From Nitrosomonas sp. Nm51 (GTDB lineage Bacteria > Pseudomonadota > Gammaproteobacteria > Burkholderiales > Nitrosomonadaceae), in assembly GCF_900111165.1 (NCBI RefSeq), contig NZ_FOGH01000010.1, positions 19,348 to 83,347 on the forward strand: a DNA stretch of 64,000 nucleotides. The letters run 5' to 3'. Position 1 is the first letter of the stretch. Each line of letters begins with the position of its first letter. Below the pieces are notes generated by a model, which was not told where the DNA came from, made no database searches, and saw nothing but the letters and a program-made list of their open reading frames with translations. The translations under genes were made by a program, and so were the position numbers. Below, in pieces: positions 1 through 8,163 of the stretch.

Positions 1-1
1 G

Positions 2-262
2 TGGCCCGGTCACCGGCCAATGGTGATCCAGAAGGCAAGCGGCGGACAGTATTACTGGGCATCGGGCATTCCCGATAATTACGCTGGCGGCGTGCAGATG
101 GTGCGTGACTGGGCCAATCTTGGGTTTATCAAATTTGAACCGAACGACGGCAACCCGGGCTACTATCAGATAGAACGCAACGATCAGGCGCTCGGACCGC
201 AGCTTCAGCCTGGACAGCGAACACTGGGTGGTGAAATAAAAGAGGAATCAAACAATGAGTGA
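2..262 (+). CDS. LodA-like CTQ-dependent amino-acid oxidase, C-terminal fragment (cut by window edge)
   Basis: Open reading frame already running at the left edge; about 86 C-terminal residues are visible, rich in aromatic residues (YYW, a DWANLGFI stretch, GYYQIERN near the end). The identification rests mainly on context: the next full gene is a LodB-like flavoprotein, the maturation partner of LodA/GoxA enzymes, which oxidise lysine or glycine using a cysteine tryptophylquinone made from their own side chains. The DW-x-x-LGF-hydrophobic pattern near the end fits what I recall of LodA C-termini. The catalytic Trp and Cys lie outside the window and cannot be checked. The stop overlaps the start of the following 59-residue ORF by 8 bases, so the genes are probably co-transcribed. 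Confidence 0.5.
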   Translation, partial: WPGHRPMVIQKASGGQYYWASGIPDNYAGGVQMVRDWANLGFIKFEPNDGNPGYYQIERNDQALGPQLQPGQRTLGGEIKEESNNE

Positions 263-434
263 TGTGGTGGACGGTATACCACCCATTCTGGTGGGAATCT
301 GGACTTACCGGAGTTTTCTGGGCAACCCCGATGTCGACGCCGATTTCGATTCGCTGGAATTCGGGCGCGGCAATATCCGTATCGATCCGGGTCCGATGCA
401 AATTTTTTCGGGCCTGATTTATGGCCTCGGCTGA
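255..434 (+). CDS. Small conserved-looking protein between LodA-like and LodB-like genes (59 aa)
   Basis: ATG at 255 overlaps the stop of the upstream oxidase gene (ATGAGTGA), suggesting translational coupling. The predicted product is acidic, with a VGIWTYRSFLGNPD stretch and FGRGNIRIDPG. No signal peptide or membrane segment is visible. GIWTYRSF-type beginnings recall longer hypothetical proteins (well over 100 residues) that I associate with LodA/LodB clusters. If so, this copy may be truncated, since the frame stops at 432-434 and no obvious continuation follows in another frame. The function is unknown. Confidence 0.5.
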   Translation: MSDVVDGIPPILVGIWTYRSFLGNPDVDADFDSLEFGRGNIRIDPGPMQIFSGLIYGLG

Positions 435-466
435 GGAGATGGCGCAATGGCTCGCTGTTAAACAGG

Positions 467-1618
467 ATGGCAACGGTTAATCGATTGCGCCGGCGTTACG
501 ATGTCATCATTGTTGGCGCCGGCATCGCAGGCTGTGCTACTGCTATCGCGTTGTTACAACAAATACCCAATCTGTCCGTGTTATTGCTGGAGCGCAGCAG
601 CAGCGTATCGCGACCCTTTCGCATCGGTGAAACATTGCCGCCGCAGACGATGCTGCTATTGCAGCAATTGGGATTATCGGAAAGTTTTCTTGCGCGTGGC
701 GATATGGCCGCAATGGGAACCCGTTCCATCTGGGGCAGCGTGCAAGTCCATGAATACCCGTTCTGGTTTTCCTGTTACGGTCATGGCTGGCATATTGACC
801 GGACATCATTTGACAGCTGGATGGTCCGGCATGCCGAACGCGCAGGCGCAACGGTTATTTTCGGGTCAACGCTGACGGGGACTCAAAACTATCGTCACGG
901 CTGGCGCGTGACGGTTCACCGTTCAGCCGCTTCAACTGTAACCTTTGAGACAGCGCTGGTAGTCGATGCAAGCGGGCGCGGCAGCGCATTCTGCCGTAAG
1001 CTGGGCTTGCGGGCGAACAAACTCGATAGGCTGACGGGGATCTTCCGTTTTTTTCAGGATGAAGAAAATGATACGGCATGCGGCGATGCCAGTTTCACAC
1101 TGATCGAAAGCGATGTGGCCGGCTGGTGGTATTCCGCGCGCTTGCCGCAGGGGCAATGGATCGCGGCACTGATGACCGACAGCGATCTAGCCCGGGATAT
1201 GGATGTGCTTGGTGAAACAGGATGGTTCAAGGCTCTGGTAAACACCAGTTTTACGCGAACCCGGTTTGAGAAAAAAACACCGCTTTCGCCATTGCAGGTT
1301 AAACCGGCGCGCAGCCAGTGCCTGCAGCAATTCTGCGGGCCTGGGTGGTATGCCGCAGGCGATGCGGCTTGCGTCTTCGATCCACTTTCGTCGCTGGGCA
1401 TATTCAAAGCCCTGCGTCATGGCCTGCTGGCCTCCTATGCGATCAGGGATGAATTACAGGGCAAGCCGGACGCAATATCGAAATACCAGCATCTGCTCGA
1501 ATCGGAATTTAAGCAGTATCAGCACACACGCCGTCAGTATTATCAGCTTGAAAAACGTTTTGTGCAGGCGCCGTTCTGGCAAAGACGGCAGCAACAGAAG
1601 CATCCAGGGGGTGCATAA
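467..1618 (+). CDS. LodB-like FAD-dependent oxidoreductase (tryptophan-halogenase-like fold)
   Basis: A 383-residue flavoprotein. The N-terminal dinucleotide-binding motif VGAGIAGC lies at about residues 16-23, followed by RIGETLPP at about 52-59, typical of the halogenase/geranylgeranyl-reductase group. The C-terminal FAD contact GDAACVFDPLSSLG lies near residues 297-310. LodB-type proteins act in the cytoplasm and are needed to build the quinone cofactor in the LodA/GoxA partner, and the upstream LodA-like fragment supports that role. An independent monooxygenase or halogenase is the alternative, but the halogenase WxWxIP motif is not evident. The ATG at 467 places the FAD motif at the usual distance from the N terminus. 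Convergent with the FecR-like gene downstream. Confidence 0.7.
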   Translation: MATVNRLRRRYDVIIVGAGIAGCATAIALLQQIPNLSVLLLERSSSVSRPFRIGETLPPQTMLLLQQLGLSESFLARGDMAAMGTRSIWGSVQVHEYPFWFSCYGHGWHIDRTSFDSWMVRHAERAGATVIFGSTLTGTQNYRHGWRVTVHRSAASTVTFETALVVDASGRGSAFCRKLGLRANKLDRLTGIFRFFQDEENDTACGDASFTLIESDVAGWWYSARLPQGQWIAALMTDSDLARDMDVLGETGWFKALVNTSFTRTRFEKKTPLSPLQVKPARSQCLQQFCGPGWYAAGDAACVFDPLSSLGIFKALRHGLLASYAIRDELQGKPDAISKYQHLLESEFKQYQHTRRQYYQLEKRFVQAPFWQRRQQQKHPGGA

Positions 1619-1672
1619 TATCGACAGAATCCGGTGTGTCAATCAGGTGCTAATGGTGTGTAGTCAATCCGT

Positions 1673-2230
1673 TTACGGCACGATCTGCTGCGAATCCCAG
1701 GGCGCGACCTCGTTTGCGCTGATCATTCTGTGTTTGCTGATCTTGAAATTATTGAAATTCGCTTGCTCAAGCGCGCTGATCAGATATTCGCCGTCAGCGA
1801 CATGTACTTTGATTTGTCCCTGCCCAACCGAAACAATATGATTGCCGTCCTTTCGCATACGTACGCTAAAGCGCGTGCCAAGATCTTCAATGAATGCTTC
1901 GCCAACTTTTACGCGAAAATCATCCGCCTGCTTTTTCTTGATATTAAAATAAGCATTTCCGCGGAACAGTTCGATACGCAATGGCTCGTAATCGGTGACA
2001 GCGCACGAGCTGCCGTGATCCAGCGACACTTCTATTTCCGGTGTTAGCGACACTGTGAGGTATTCGTGCATTCCGGTTTCATGCAGACGGATACTTTGCG
2101 GCCTTGACAGATACCAGGAAAACACACCAAGCAGCACACACAGACAAAGCAGTACAAAATGAAACAATAACTGCCGCCACGTAAGTTTAATATCCTTTGA
2201 ATTGGAATCCGAATCTTTTTTTTGAGGCAT
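1673..2230 (-). CDS. FecR-like membrane-anchored periplasmic protein
   Basis: About 185 residues from ATG 2230; an upstream start at 2287 is open but adds an unlikely N-terminal tail. A charged cytoplasmic stretch is followed by one membrane segment (LLFHFVLLCLCVLLGVFSWYL, about residues 21-41). The periplasmic part then carries FecR-domain features: LRIELFRGNAYFNIKKK, FRVKVG, IEDLGTRFSVR and VGQGQIKV. FecR proteins usually pass a signal from a TonB receptor to an ECF sigma factor, but neither partner gene is adjacent and the protein is short, without the long C-terminal secretin-like part. It may instead be a stand-alone beta-helical FecR domain. Confidence 0.7.
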   Translation of the reverse strand: MPQKKDSDSNSKDIKLTWRQLLFHFVLLCLCVLLGVFSWYLSRPQSIRLHETGMHEYLTVSLTPEIEVSLDHGSSCAVTDYEPLRIELFRGNAYFNIKKKQADDFRVKVGEAFIEDLGTRFSVRMRKDGNHIVSVGQGQIKVHVADGEYLISALEQANFNNFKISKHRMISANEVAPWDSQQIVP

Positions 2231-2341
2231 GCTTAATAAATACGCAATAAAAACCAAATGCTCATTATAATGACCGTATACCGGCAATTCCAGTCATTCT
2301 GCCTGAGCATGCGCATAAACCTTAGTTGCCCGGCCGGTTTG

Positions 2342-2800
2342 TTACAGATCGGTTTTCTGGTCACGTTTGCCAGATGACTGTGTTGTCTGGATCTGATAAG
2401 TTGCATGACATGCCACACACTTGTTCATAGACTCACTCAATTGCCGCAGAGTATGTTTGACATCCTGTAATAATTCAGCGTCCTTCGCGATTTGATCAAA
2501 ATCACGATGAACAGACATACCCAGTTGCATAAATTCCTTGGGCAATACCTCGCTGAGGTGGCCTTCGGCTTTGTGAGCCATGTCCGTTCCAAGCAACCGG
2601 GCATGTTGAGCGACAGCTGCCATATTCTCTTCAGAAAGTGAGAACAGAATCTTTTGTGTTCCCATCAGCAGCGTGCGCATTTCTTCAAGAATATGCGCAC
2701 GCTGCAATTCGTTGACCGCAAGTATCTGGCGTTTATCCGGATCATTTGCCTGAACGGCAAAGGCTGCCAAACCAAGCATAATCACAAGCACTTTTTTCAT
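2342..2800 (-). CDS. Periplasmic cytochrome c'-like (class II) c-type cytochrome
   Basis: 152 residues with a clear Sec signal peptide (MKKVLVIMLGLAAFAVQA, cut before ND). The mature part is mostly helical, with a single C-terminal heme motif CVACH near residues 131-135. A four-helix bundle with CxxCH close to the C terminus is the class II cytochrome c arrangement, including c' and c-556. Such proteins bind NO or act as small periplasmic electron carriers, common in ammonia oxidisers that must handle NO. The tail after the heme site is polar and ends KRDQKTDL. The exact class is inferred from layout, not alignment. Confidence 0.75.
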   Translation of the reverse strand: MKKVLVIMLGLAAFAVQANDPDKRQILAVNELQRAHILEEMRTLLMGTQKILFSLSEENMAAVAQHARLLGTDMAHKAEGHLSEVLPKEFMQLGMSVHRDFDQIAKDAELLQDVKHTLRQLSESMNKCVACHATYQIQTTQSSGKRDQKTDL

Positions 2801-3102
2801 TTTATTTTCCTCATGAAACGCGATGACTAATCGTTGTATTTGCGATTAGCTCAAAACAGACTTCTACTGACGCTTTTTGAAATGTGTAGCGGTCCCACGA
2901 TCAAGATACCGGCAAGAACATTTGTTATCAGCGTATAAACGCGGCTTTATTGCGCCATCAACCTCAAATTCATAAGATTTCTGCAAATTCGACAATGAAT
3001 AGATCAAGACTGTGGTCTTCTCAAACAGAAACGGTCAGAACGTTGCAGGTCACGGCATTGTAATTACGCAGTTTTATACTGATTCATGCATCGCCAATAG
3101 TC
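2801..3102. other. Intergenic region, about 300 bp
   Basis: No convincing gene. It contains the upstream region of the cytochrome gene (minus strand) and the 3' side of the DUF2934 gene. I see no repeat, terminator or strong promoter match. Confidence 0.4.
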
Positions 3103-3312
3103 TCATAACCGCTGTTCTGCTTCTGCAGCCAGCCAGTCTGCCAGTTCATGTCCCGGTTCAAAACCGCGTGCCTGCGCCTTGTAGTAAGCAGAAACCGCAA
3201 TATGCGCATACCGGTCTGTATCGGCTAACCCGGATTGGGGCTTGCTATTCGTGGCAGATGATTTTTTCTTTGTTCTTTTGGCAACTTTGAGTGGTTTTTT
3301 GACTGATTCCAT
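3103..3312 (-). CDS. DUF2934 family small protein
   Basis: 69 residues: a lysine-rich N-terminal tail (KKPLKVAKRTKKKSS), then the DUF2934 core, DRYAHIAVSAYYKAQARG followed by EPGHELADWLAAEAE. This short domain is widespread in proteobacteria and has no established function. Its pattern of a helix with an AYY-type segment and the W-x-x-AE ending is recognisable. ATG at 3312 is preceded by GAGGAATTGAA, a usable ribosome-binding site. It is monocistronic, with more than 300 bp of upstream sequence. Confidence 0.75.
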   Translation of the reverse strand: MESVKKPLKVAKRTKKKSSATNSKPQSGLADTDRYAHIAVSAYYKAQARGFEPGHELADWLAAEAEQRL

Positions 3313-3688
3313 TTCAATTCCTCGTTTAAAAAGCCTCAGGCAATTCAGTTTTTACAAAAATCTCGACCGGCTCACTTGCTTTGCAAGTCCGGACTAAAAG
3401 AAGCACAAGCTTTATTCACGAACAGATGCTAAAAAGTAAAAACTGGCAAAACAGTTACGCAGCTTTGGCTTTTTGACGGCTGCGCCGAATGAATCAGCTC
3501 GTGAGTACTCTAGGCCAGCGAATGAAAAAAATATATTAGGGAAACCATTATTTTTTAATGAGCGAAACCACTAGCAAGTATTACAGTTATTTATGAACGA
3601 CTCCTAACGATAAGCCGGGTTTCAGCGGCCTGTTAAACTTCTATTCATGAATGCAACGTCTATGACCGAATAGCTTTCCGGCACAGTA
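3313..3688. other. Intergenic region with a partial palindromic repeat
   Basis: No gene is supported. The only structure recognised is a half copy of the 47-bp palindromic repeat at 3573-3605. The remainder lies between the mnmE 3' end and the DUF2934 promoter region. Confidence 0.4.
3573..3605. repeat. Partial copy of the 47-bp MITE/REP-like palindrome
   Basis: The segment runs from about CAAGTATTACAG to ATGAACGACTCCT and matches the right half of the complete elements at 58431-58477 and 55802-55848. The left arm (AGGAGCCGCGAATAAAT) is absent here. Confidence 0.7.
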
Positions 3689-5047
3689 TCATTTTCCAAT
3701 ACAAAACCGCGAAAATATTTCTCCGAGCAGATCGTCTGCTGTGAAACGCCCGGTGATTGAGGATAGAGCATCCTGAGCGAGTCTGAGTTCTTCAGCGAGC
3801 AATACCCATTCGGCTTCATTTTCGCTGTGTACGCATGCTCTGTTCAAATGCTTTTGAGTATGTTCGAGCGCTTCGAGGTGGCGCTGTCTGGCCATAAACA
3901 ATCCTTCTCCGGCTTGCTCTGTTTGCCAGCCGGCCGCGTGAAGAATCAGTTCGCGCAACAGTTCAACGCCTGCGCCGGTCTTCGCGGAGAGATACACATT
4001 GACAGTATTTTCGTGCGTTTCGGCTTTAGGCACCTGATCAATCAGATCAATTTTGTTGAACACGTTGATATGGGGTTTGTTAATGAAAAATGCCCGCAGT
4101 GCCTCGTCTTCTTTTTCGGATGTATCGCGGCTGAGGTCGGTGAGGCGGATGAGGATATCGGCATCTTTGATGGCGGACTGCGTGCGTTCAATACCCTTGC
4201 GTTCGACAATATCCGAAGTTTCTCTTAAACCGGCGGTATCGATGATATGCACCGGTACGCCCGCGAGTGTAATGGTTTTCTGTATGCTGTCGCGTGTTGT
4301 GCCGGGAATTTCGGTGACAATGGCAACATCATCTTCGGCAAGCTGGTTGAGCAGGCTGGATTTGCCGACATTGGGTTCGCCAACCAGCACAGCTCTGATG
4401 CCCTCTTGCAACAGATAACCCTGGTGCGCGGACGATAAAACGCCATTTAATTGCGTTTTGATTGTGTTGAGCTGGTTGTTAACTGCTTCATTGTGCAGAC
4501 CTTCAATTTCTTCTTCAGGAAAATCAAGCGTGGCTTCGACCAACATGCGCAGCGATATCAATGATTGAACCAGTCTATCGATCGTTTTCGAAAATCGGCC
4601 TTGCAACGAGCGAACGGCACAACGTGCCGCCTGACTGGTGCTGGCTTCAATAATATCGGCAACACTTTCGGCCTGAACCAGGTCCAGTTTCTGGTTTAAA
4701 AAAGCGCGTAGCGTGAATTCGCCTGGTTGCGCCGTCCGTGCGCCGCAGTCCAGGCAGGCGCCGAGCAATAAATTCATGATGGCCGGCCCGCCGTGGCCTT
4801 GCAGTTCAAGGACATCCTCGCCGGTATAGGAATGCGGCGCGGGAAAATACAGGGCGATGCCCTCATCGATGACTTCTCCCCGTGTGTCGCAAAACCGGGT
4901 TAATTGTGCATAACGCGGCATTGGCAATTCACCCAGTAAGGTTTTTGCAATGGGCGCCAGGTTTTTTCCTGAGATACGTACGATACCAACGCCACCCTTG
5001 CCTGGCGGCGTTGCAATGGCAGCAATAATATCGGGTCGCTCAAGCAT
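3689..5047 (-). CDS. mnmE: tRNA uridine-5-carboxymethylaminomethyl(34) synthesis GTPase MnmE
   Basis: 452 residues, full length for the family. The N-terminal formyl-tetrahydrofolate-binding domain begins AIATPPGKGGVGIVRISG. The GTPase domain has G1 GEPNVGKSSLL (about 223-233), TTRDS, G3 DTAGLRE (about 270-276) and G4 NKIDL (about 334-338). The protein ends with the diagnostic FCIGK, whose Cys is needed for activity. With MnmG it installs the cmnm5 group on wobble uridines of several tRNAs. It is the last gene of the minus-strand rpmH-rnpA-yidD-yidC-mnmE block, 74 bp after yidC, the usual order in proteobacteria. Confidence 0.97.
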   Translation of the reverse strand: MLERPDIIAAIATPPGKGGVGIVRISGKNLAPIAKTLLGELPMPRYAQLTRFCDTRGEVIDEGIALYFPAPHSYTGEDVLELQGHGGPAIMNLLLGACLDCGARTAQPGEFTLRAFLNQKLDLVQAESVADIIEASTSQAARCAVRSLQGRFSKTIDRLVQSLISLRMLVEATLDFPEEEIEGLHNEAVNNQLNTIKTQLNGVLSSAHQGYLLQEGIRAVLVGEPNVGKSSLLNQLAEDDVAIVTEIPGTTRDSIQKTITLAGVPVHIIDTAGLRETSDIVERKGIERTQSAIKDADILIRLTDLSRDTSEKEDEALRAFFINKPHINVFNKIDLIDQVPKAETHENTVNVYLSAKTGAGVELLRELILHAAGWQTEQAGEGLFMARQRHLEALEHTQKHLNRACVHSENEAEWVLLAEELRLAQDALSSITGRFTADDLLGEIFSRFCIGK

Positions 5048-5121
5048 GCCTTGTGATTAAGGCCGTGCAAATAAAACCGGCCAGCAGCCGACACGGTCGC
5101 GCCGGCTGCAAACTGTAATTG

Positions 5122-7071
5122 CTATCTTCGCCTGCCTTTTCGCCCTTTACCGCGCCGCGCGCCGGTTGCAGGTTTGAGTTTTGGCCTGGGTTTTGCAGGT
5201 TCCGGCGGCGCTTTTTCCGGTTTTGTATCTTTGTCTTCAACGACTTCGGCGTCTTCAATATTGCTATCTTCTTTTGCCTCGGTATTCTCAGTGTGCGTCA
5301 GCTGCCGGGGTTCCGCGGAAATCTCGCTTTCCTCTTCGTCTGCGGCGCTGTTGTCTTTCAGCTTGCCTTTGCCTTTACTTTTTTTCTCTTCCTCTGCTTC
5401 GGCTTTTTTCTCGAGCATCCGCGTTATCTGCCATTGTTGCAATATGGACAGTATGTTGTTGCACAGCGAGTACAATACCAGCCCGGCAGGGAAGAAAAAG
5501 AAAAATATGCTGAAAGCGATCGGCATGATCTGCATAACCTTCGCCTGAATCGGGTCGGTTGGTTTAGGGCTCAGCTTGGATTGAATGTACATGGATACGC
5601 CCATCAGCAATGGAAGGACATAGTATGGATCCGGTACGGACATGTCGGTAATCCACAATGCCAGTGGCGCATACCGTAACTCGACAGCGGCCAACAGTGT
5701 CCAGAACAAGGCGATAAATACCGGAATCTGCACCAGAATCGGCAGGCACCCGCCTAATGGGTTGATTTTTTCCTGTTTGTAAAATTCCATCATCGCCTGA
5801 TGCATGCGCTGGCGGTCGCTGGCGTACTGCTCACGGATGCGTTGCAGTTTTGGTGTAACCACGCGCAATTTCGCCATCGAGCGGTAACCGGCTGCCGACA
5901 ACGGGAAGAATATTAACTTGACCGTCAATGTCAGCAGTATGATAGCGATGCCCCAGTTGCCGACATATGAGTGATAGAAGGAAAGCAGCCAGAATAACGG
6001 CTTCGCCAGAACGGTCAGCCACCCGTAGTCAACGGTCAGGTCCAGACCCGGTGAAAGTTCGGCAAGTTTGTCCTGTTCCTGCGGACCGGCATAAAACGGC
6101 ATGGCTATGGTTTGTGTCTGCCCCGGCCCGATCGCTCCGACAGGCGCAATCACGCCGGCGGTATACTGGTTATAGGCTAATCGTTTGATATAGTATTCAC
6201 GGGGTTCACCCTGCTCCGGCAGCCATGCAGTCAGAAAATAATGCTCAAGCATGGCGATCCAGCCGTCATCGGCGTTGGCTGGATACTCGGCCTTGTTTTT
6301 ATCCAGATCGGAGAACTTGACCTTGAGAAACTTCTCTTCTTCCGTATAAAGTGCCGGACCGGTGTGGGAATGTACCAGGAAACCCTGTCCGACCGGATCT
6401 TTTCCGTCCCGCAGCAATTGGAAATAAGAGAACGGCAGGATTGTGGCGTCGCTGTGATTGACAATTTCAAACTTGACGTCTATGACATACGAGCCGCGAT
6501 GGAAGGTGTATATCTTGTCCACCTGGATGCCATCGACTTCAGGTGCCAAAAGGCGGATGCTCACGCTGTCTTCGCCGGGACTCAATTCATAATTGTATTG
6601 ATTCGAGTCAACGGTATATTTTGTTTTGTGGGTCGGCAGGCCATCGCCAATTAATCCCGATTGCGATACTTGAAAACGGGCGGCATGATCCAGCAGCAAT
6701 TGGTAGGGTTGCGTTTCATCTTCTCTGGCAGGGTGTTTCAACAACCCGAGTTTGCGGATATCACCGCCGGCCGTATCGATTTCGGCGACCACCATATCAG
6801 TTGTGACGTGAATTTTTTCGCCGGTTTCAAACAGGTTGGGTGTAATTGACGGTGAAATGCCTTCTATACCTGCCGCAGCTTCTGAGCTGCTCGAAGTGGC
6901 AAGTTCATCGCCGGGTACTGGCAGGGGATCATGACGCTGATTGCTGCCATCTGCTGCGGGTGCAGGTGTTACCTGAGTGGCCGGTGGCTGATTTTCTTTT
7001 TGCCATGACTCCCATAATAGCAACAGGGAAGTCGACAAAATGATGATGAGTATAAGTTTTCTTGTTTCCAT
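5122..7071 (-). CDS. yidC: Membrane protein insertase YidC
   Basis: 649 residues. N-terminal membrane segment (LILIIILSTSLLLLW, about 5-19), then a large periplasmic beta-domain (about 60-350). The conserved C-terminal insertase core has YRSMAKLRVVTPKLQRIREQ and QEKINPLGGCLPILVQIPVF, with hydrophobic segments near 370-395, 440-465, 490-505 and 515-540. The tail after about residue 550 is unusually long: acidic and repetitive, rich in E, D and K, then ending in a proline- and arginine-rich stretch (GRKGRRR). Longer basic tails in some bacteria contact the ribosome. YidC inserts and folds inner-membrane proteins with or without SecYEG. Confidence 0.97.
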   Translation of the reverse strand: METRKLILIIILSTSLLLLWESWQKENQPPATQVTPAPAADGSNQRHDPLPVPGDELATSSSSEAAAGIEGISPSITPNLFETGEKIHVTTDMVVAEIDTAGGDIRKLGLLKHPAREDETQPYQLLLDHAARFQVSQSGLIGDGLPTHKTKYTVDSNQYNYELSPGEDSVSIRLLAPEVDGIQVDKIYTFHRGSYVIDVKFEIVNHSDATILPFSYFQLLRDGKDPVGQGFLVHSHTGPALYTEEEKFLKVKFSDLDKNKAEYPANADDGWIAMLEHYFLTAWLPEQGEPREYYIKRLAYNQYTAGVIAPVGAIGPGQTQTIAMPFYAGPQEQDKLAELSPGLDLTVDYGWLTVLAKPLFWLLSFYHSYVGNWGIAIILLTLTVKLIFFPLSAAGYRSMAKLRVVTPKLQRIREQYASDRQRMHQAMMEFYKQEKINPLGGCLPILVQIPVFIALFWTLLAAVELRYAPLALWITDMSVPDPYYVLPLLMGVSMYIQSKLSPKPTDPIQAKVMQIMPIAFSIFFFFFPAGLVLYSLCNNILSILQQWQITRMLEKKAEAEEEKKSKGKGKLKDNSAADEEESEISAEPRQLTHTENTEAKEDSNIEDAEVVEDKDTKPEKAPPEPAKPRPKLKPATGARRGKGRKGRRR

Positions 7072-7184
7072 TGTTATCTGATCAGATTAATTGTATGACG
7101 ACATTGGGTTGTGCATTGTAAATAAAGCACGGTGTCGCTGTTTTGCCCAATACGCGCAGCAGCCCACATACACTGAAAATTTTG

Positions 7185-7394
7185 TTAAGGCACGGGTTCA
7201 TATCCGCCTTTACACCAGGGATTGCAGCGCAAAATACGCCAGATGCTTAACCGCATGCCGCGCAGGAAGCCATATTTTGCAAAGGCTTCGCATGCATACT
7301 CGGAGCAGGTTGGCGTAAAGCGGCATGCGGGCGCCATTAAAGGGCTAATGCAGTATTGATAAAATCTTATAATAACGATCATGAATCGTGACAT
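7185..7394 (-). CDS. yidD: Membrane protein insertion efficiency factor YidD
   Basis: 69 residues with the family signature: RFYQYCISPLMAPACRFTPTCSEYA, then AFAKYGFLRG and RILRCNPWCKGGYEPVP. YidD is a small membrane-associated protein that helps YidC-dependent insertion. The start (ATG 7394) overlaps the end of rnpA by 16 bases, the usual coupling in this operon; an internal ATG at 7382 is an alternative. The coding sequence ends 113 bp before yidC. Confidence 0.95.
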   Translation of the reverse strand: MSRFMIVIIRFYQYCISPLMAPACRFTPTCSEYACEAFAKYGFLRGMRLSIWRILRCNPWCKGGYEPVP

Positions 7395-7768
7395 TTTTGT
7401 AATTGATGCATCAACAACCTGATTTCGGCGGTGAGCCGCTTTGAGACTTCTGCGGTTATCGGGAGCTGCAAGCGCATAACCCAGTCCATCTGGGCTGCAT
7501 TACCATATTGAAACGTTCGAAACGTTTCCCGCAGCAGCCGTTTGATCCGGTTGCGTTTAACTGCGCTACGTTCCACCTTTTTGGGAACAATCAATCCCAG
7601 ACGTGAAAAAGACAGCCCGTTGGGTTTGGCATAAACCTGGATATAAATTCCCCGGCTCTGATGCTTGTAGCGAAAAACAGCTGCAAACGCATTGGCATGG
7701 CGTAACCGGCGGTTTCTCGGCAGAGAATAATTTTTTAAACTAACGGTTTGATTTTTCGATGTTATCAG
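7379..7768 (-). CDS. rnpA: Ribonuclease P protein component RnpA (start codon unusual)
   Basis: The protein subunit of RNase P. The conserved part starts at YSLPRNRRLRHANAF, followed by SRLGLIVPKKVERSAVKRNRIKRLLRE, which carries the RNR RNA-binding signature. The frame is open far upstream through rpmH, but it contains no ATG or GTG and only one TTG (at 7936), which lies just after the predicted transcription start. The start chosen here is CTG at 7768, just past the rpmH stop, giving 129 residues, a normal length. ATA at 7774 and ATT at 7783 are alternatives. A very long 185-residue form from 7936 would encompass rpmH in another frame, as in Thermus. Start uncertain; identity not in doubt. 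Confidence 0.88.
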   Translation of the reverse strand: MITSKNQTVSLKNYSLPRNRRLRHANAFAAVFRYKHQSRGIYIQVYAKPNGLSFSRLGLIVPKKVERSAVKRNRIKRLLRETFRTFQYGNAAQMDWVMRLQLPITAEVSKRLTAEIRLLMHQLQKCHDS

Positions 7769-7770
7769 AC

Positions 7771-7905
7771 CTATACGCCCAATCTCGCACGTCCTTTGGC
7801 GCGGCGCGCTCTGATAATGGCGGCACCACTGCGCGTTTTCATACGTACTAGAAATCCGTGCGTGCGTTTTCTCTTGGTTACAGATGGCTGAAAAGTGCGT
7901 TTCAT
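7771..7905 (-). CDS. rpmH: 50S ribosomal protein L34
   Basis: 44 residues, short enough to be missed by ORF callers. It begins [19 protein letters not shown], continues [20 protein letters not shown] and ends ARLGV, the invariant L34 pattern. ATG at 7905 has an upstream AAGAGAG ribosome-binding site. First gene of the rpmH-rnpA-yidD-yidC-mnmE block. The rnpA frame runs open through the whole of rpmH on the same strand. Confidence 0.97.
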   Translation of the reverse strand: MKRTFQPSVTKRKRTHGFLVRMKTRSGAAIIRARRAKGRARLGV

Positions 7906-7947
7906 TTTTAATTCTCTCTTGTCTGGTTTTAATCAATAAAACCGTGT

Positions 7948-7977
7948 ATTACAACCCGTTATGTGACCTGATGTCAA
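7948..7977 (-). promoter_or_regulatory. Sigma-70-type promoter for rpmH-rnpA
   Basis: On the minus strand, a perfect -35 box TTGACA (7977 down to 7972) is followed by an 18-bp spacer and a 5/6 -10 box TGTAAT (7953 down to 7948). The predicted transcript start near 7941 gives rpmH a leader of about 35 nt. It would also leave the only TTG in the rnpA frame (7936) almost at the 5' end of the message. Confidence 0.65.
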
Positions 7978-8163
7978 CTCTTTTTGCAGATGTGCCGCAG
8001 ATGTGTTTAAACAGGCTGCCGAAATGTAATTGTTTCCGTAATTGTGGCGTTGTCAACCGGTTTGAGACATGCATTACGTTTTTTTGTACGGACATTTGTT
8101 CATTCCTCAAGGATCGTTCAATTGCAGTCAGAATGATTCGGCTAAAGCTTATCCGGTATTTGA
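7978..8163. other. Intergenic region upstream of the rpmH promoter
   Basis: Together with the promoter and the repeat at 8164-8220 this makes about 310 bp without a gene between rpmH and the transglutaminase-like gene, both on the minus strand. No dnaA gene or clear DnaA-box cluster is visible. Confidence 0.35.
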
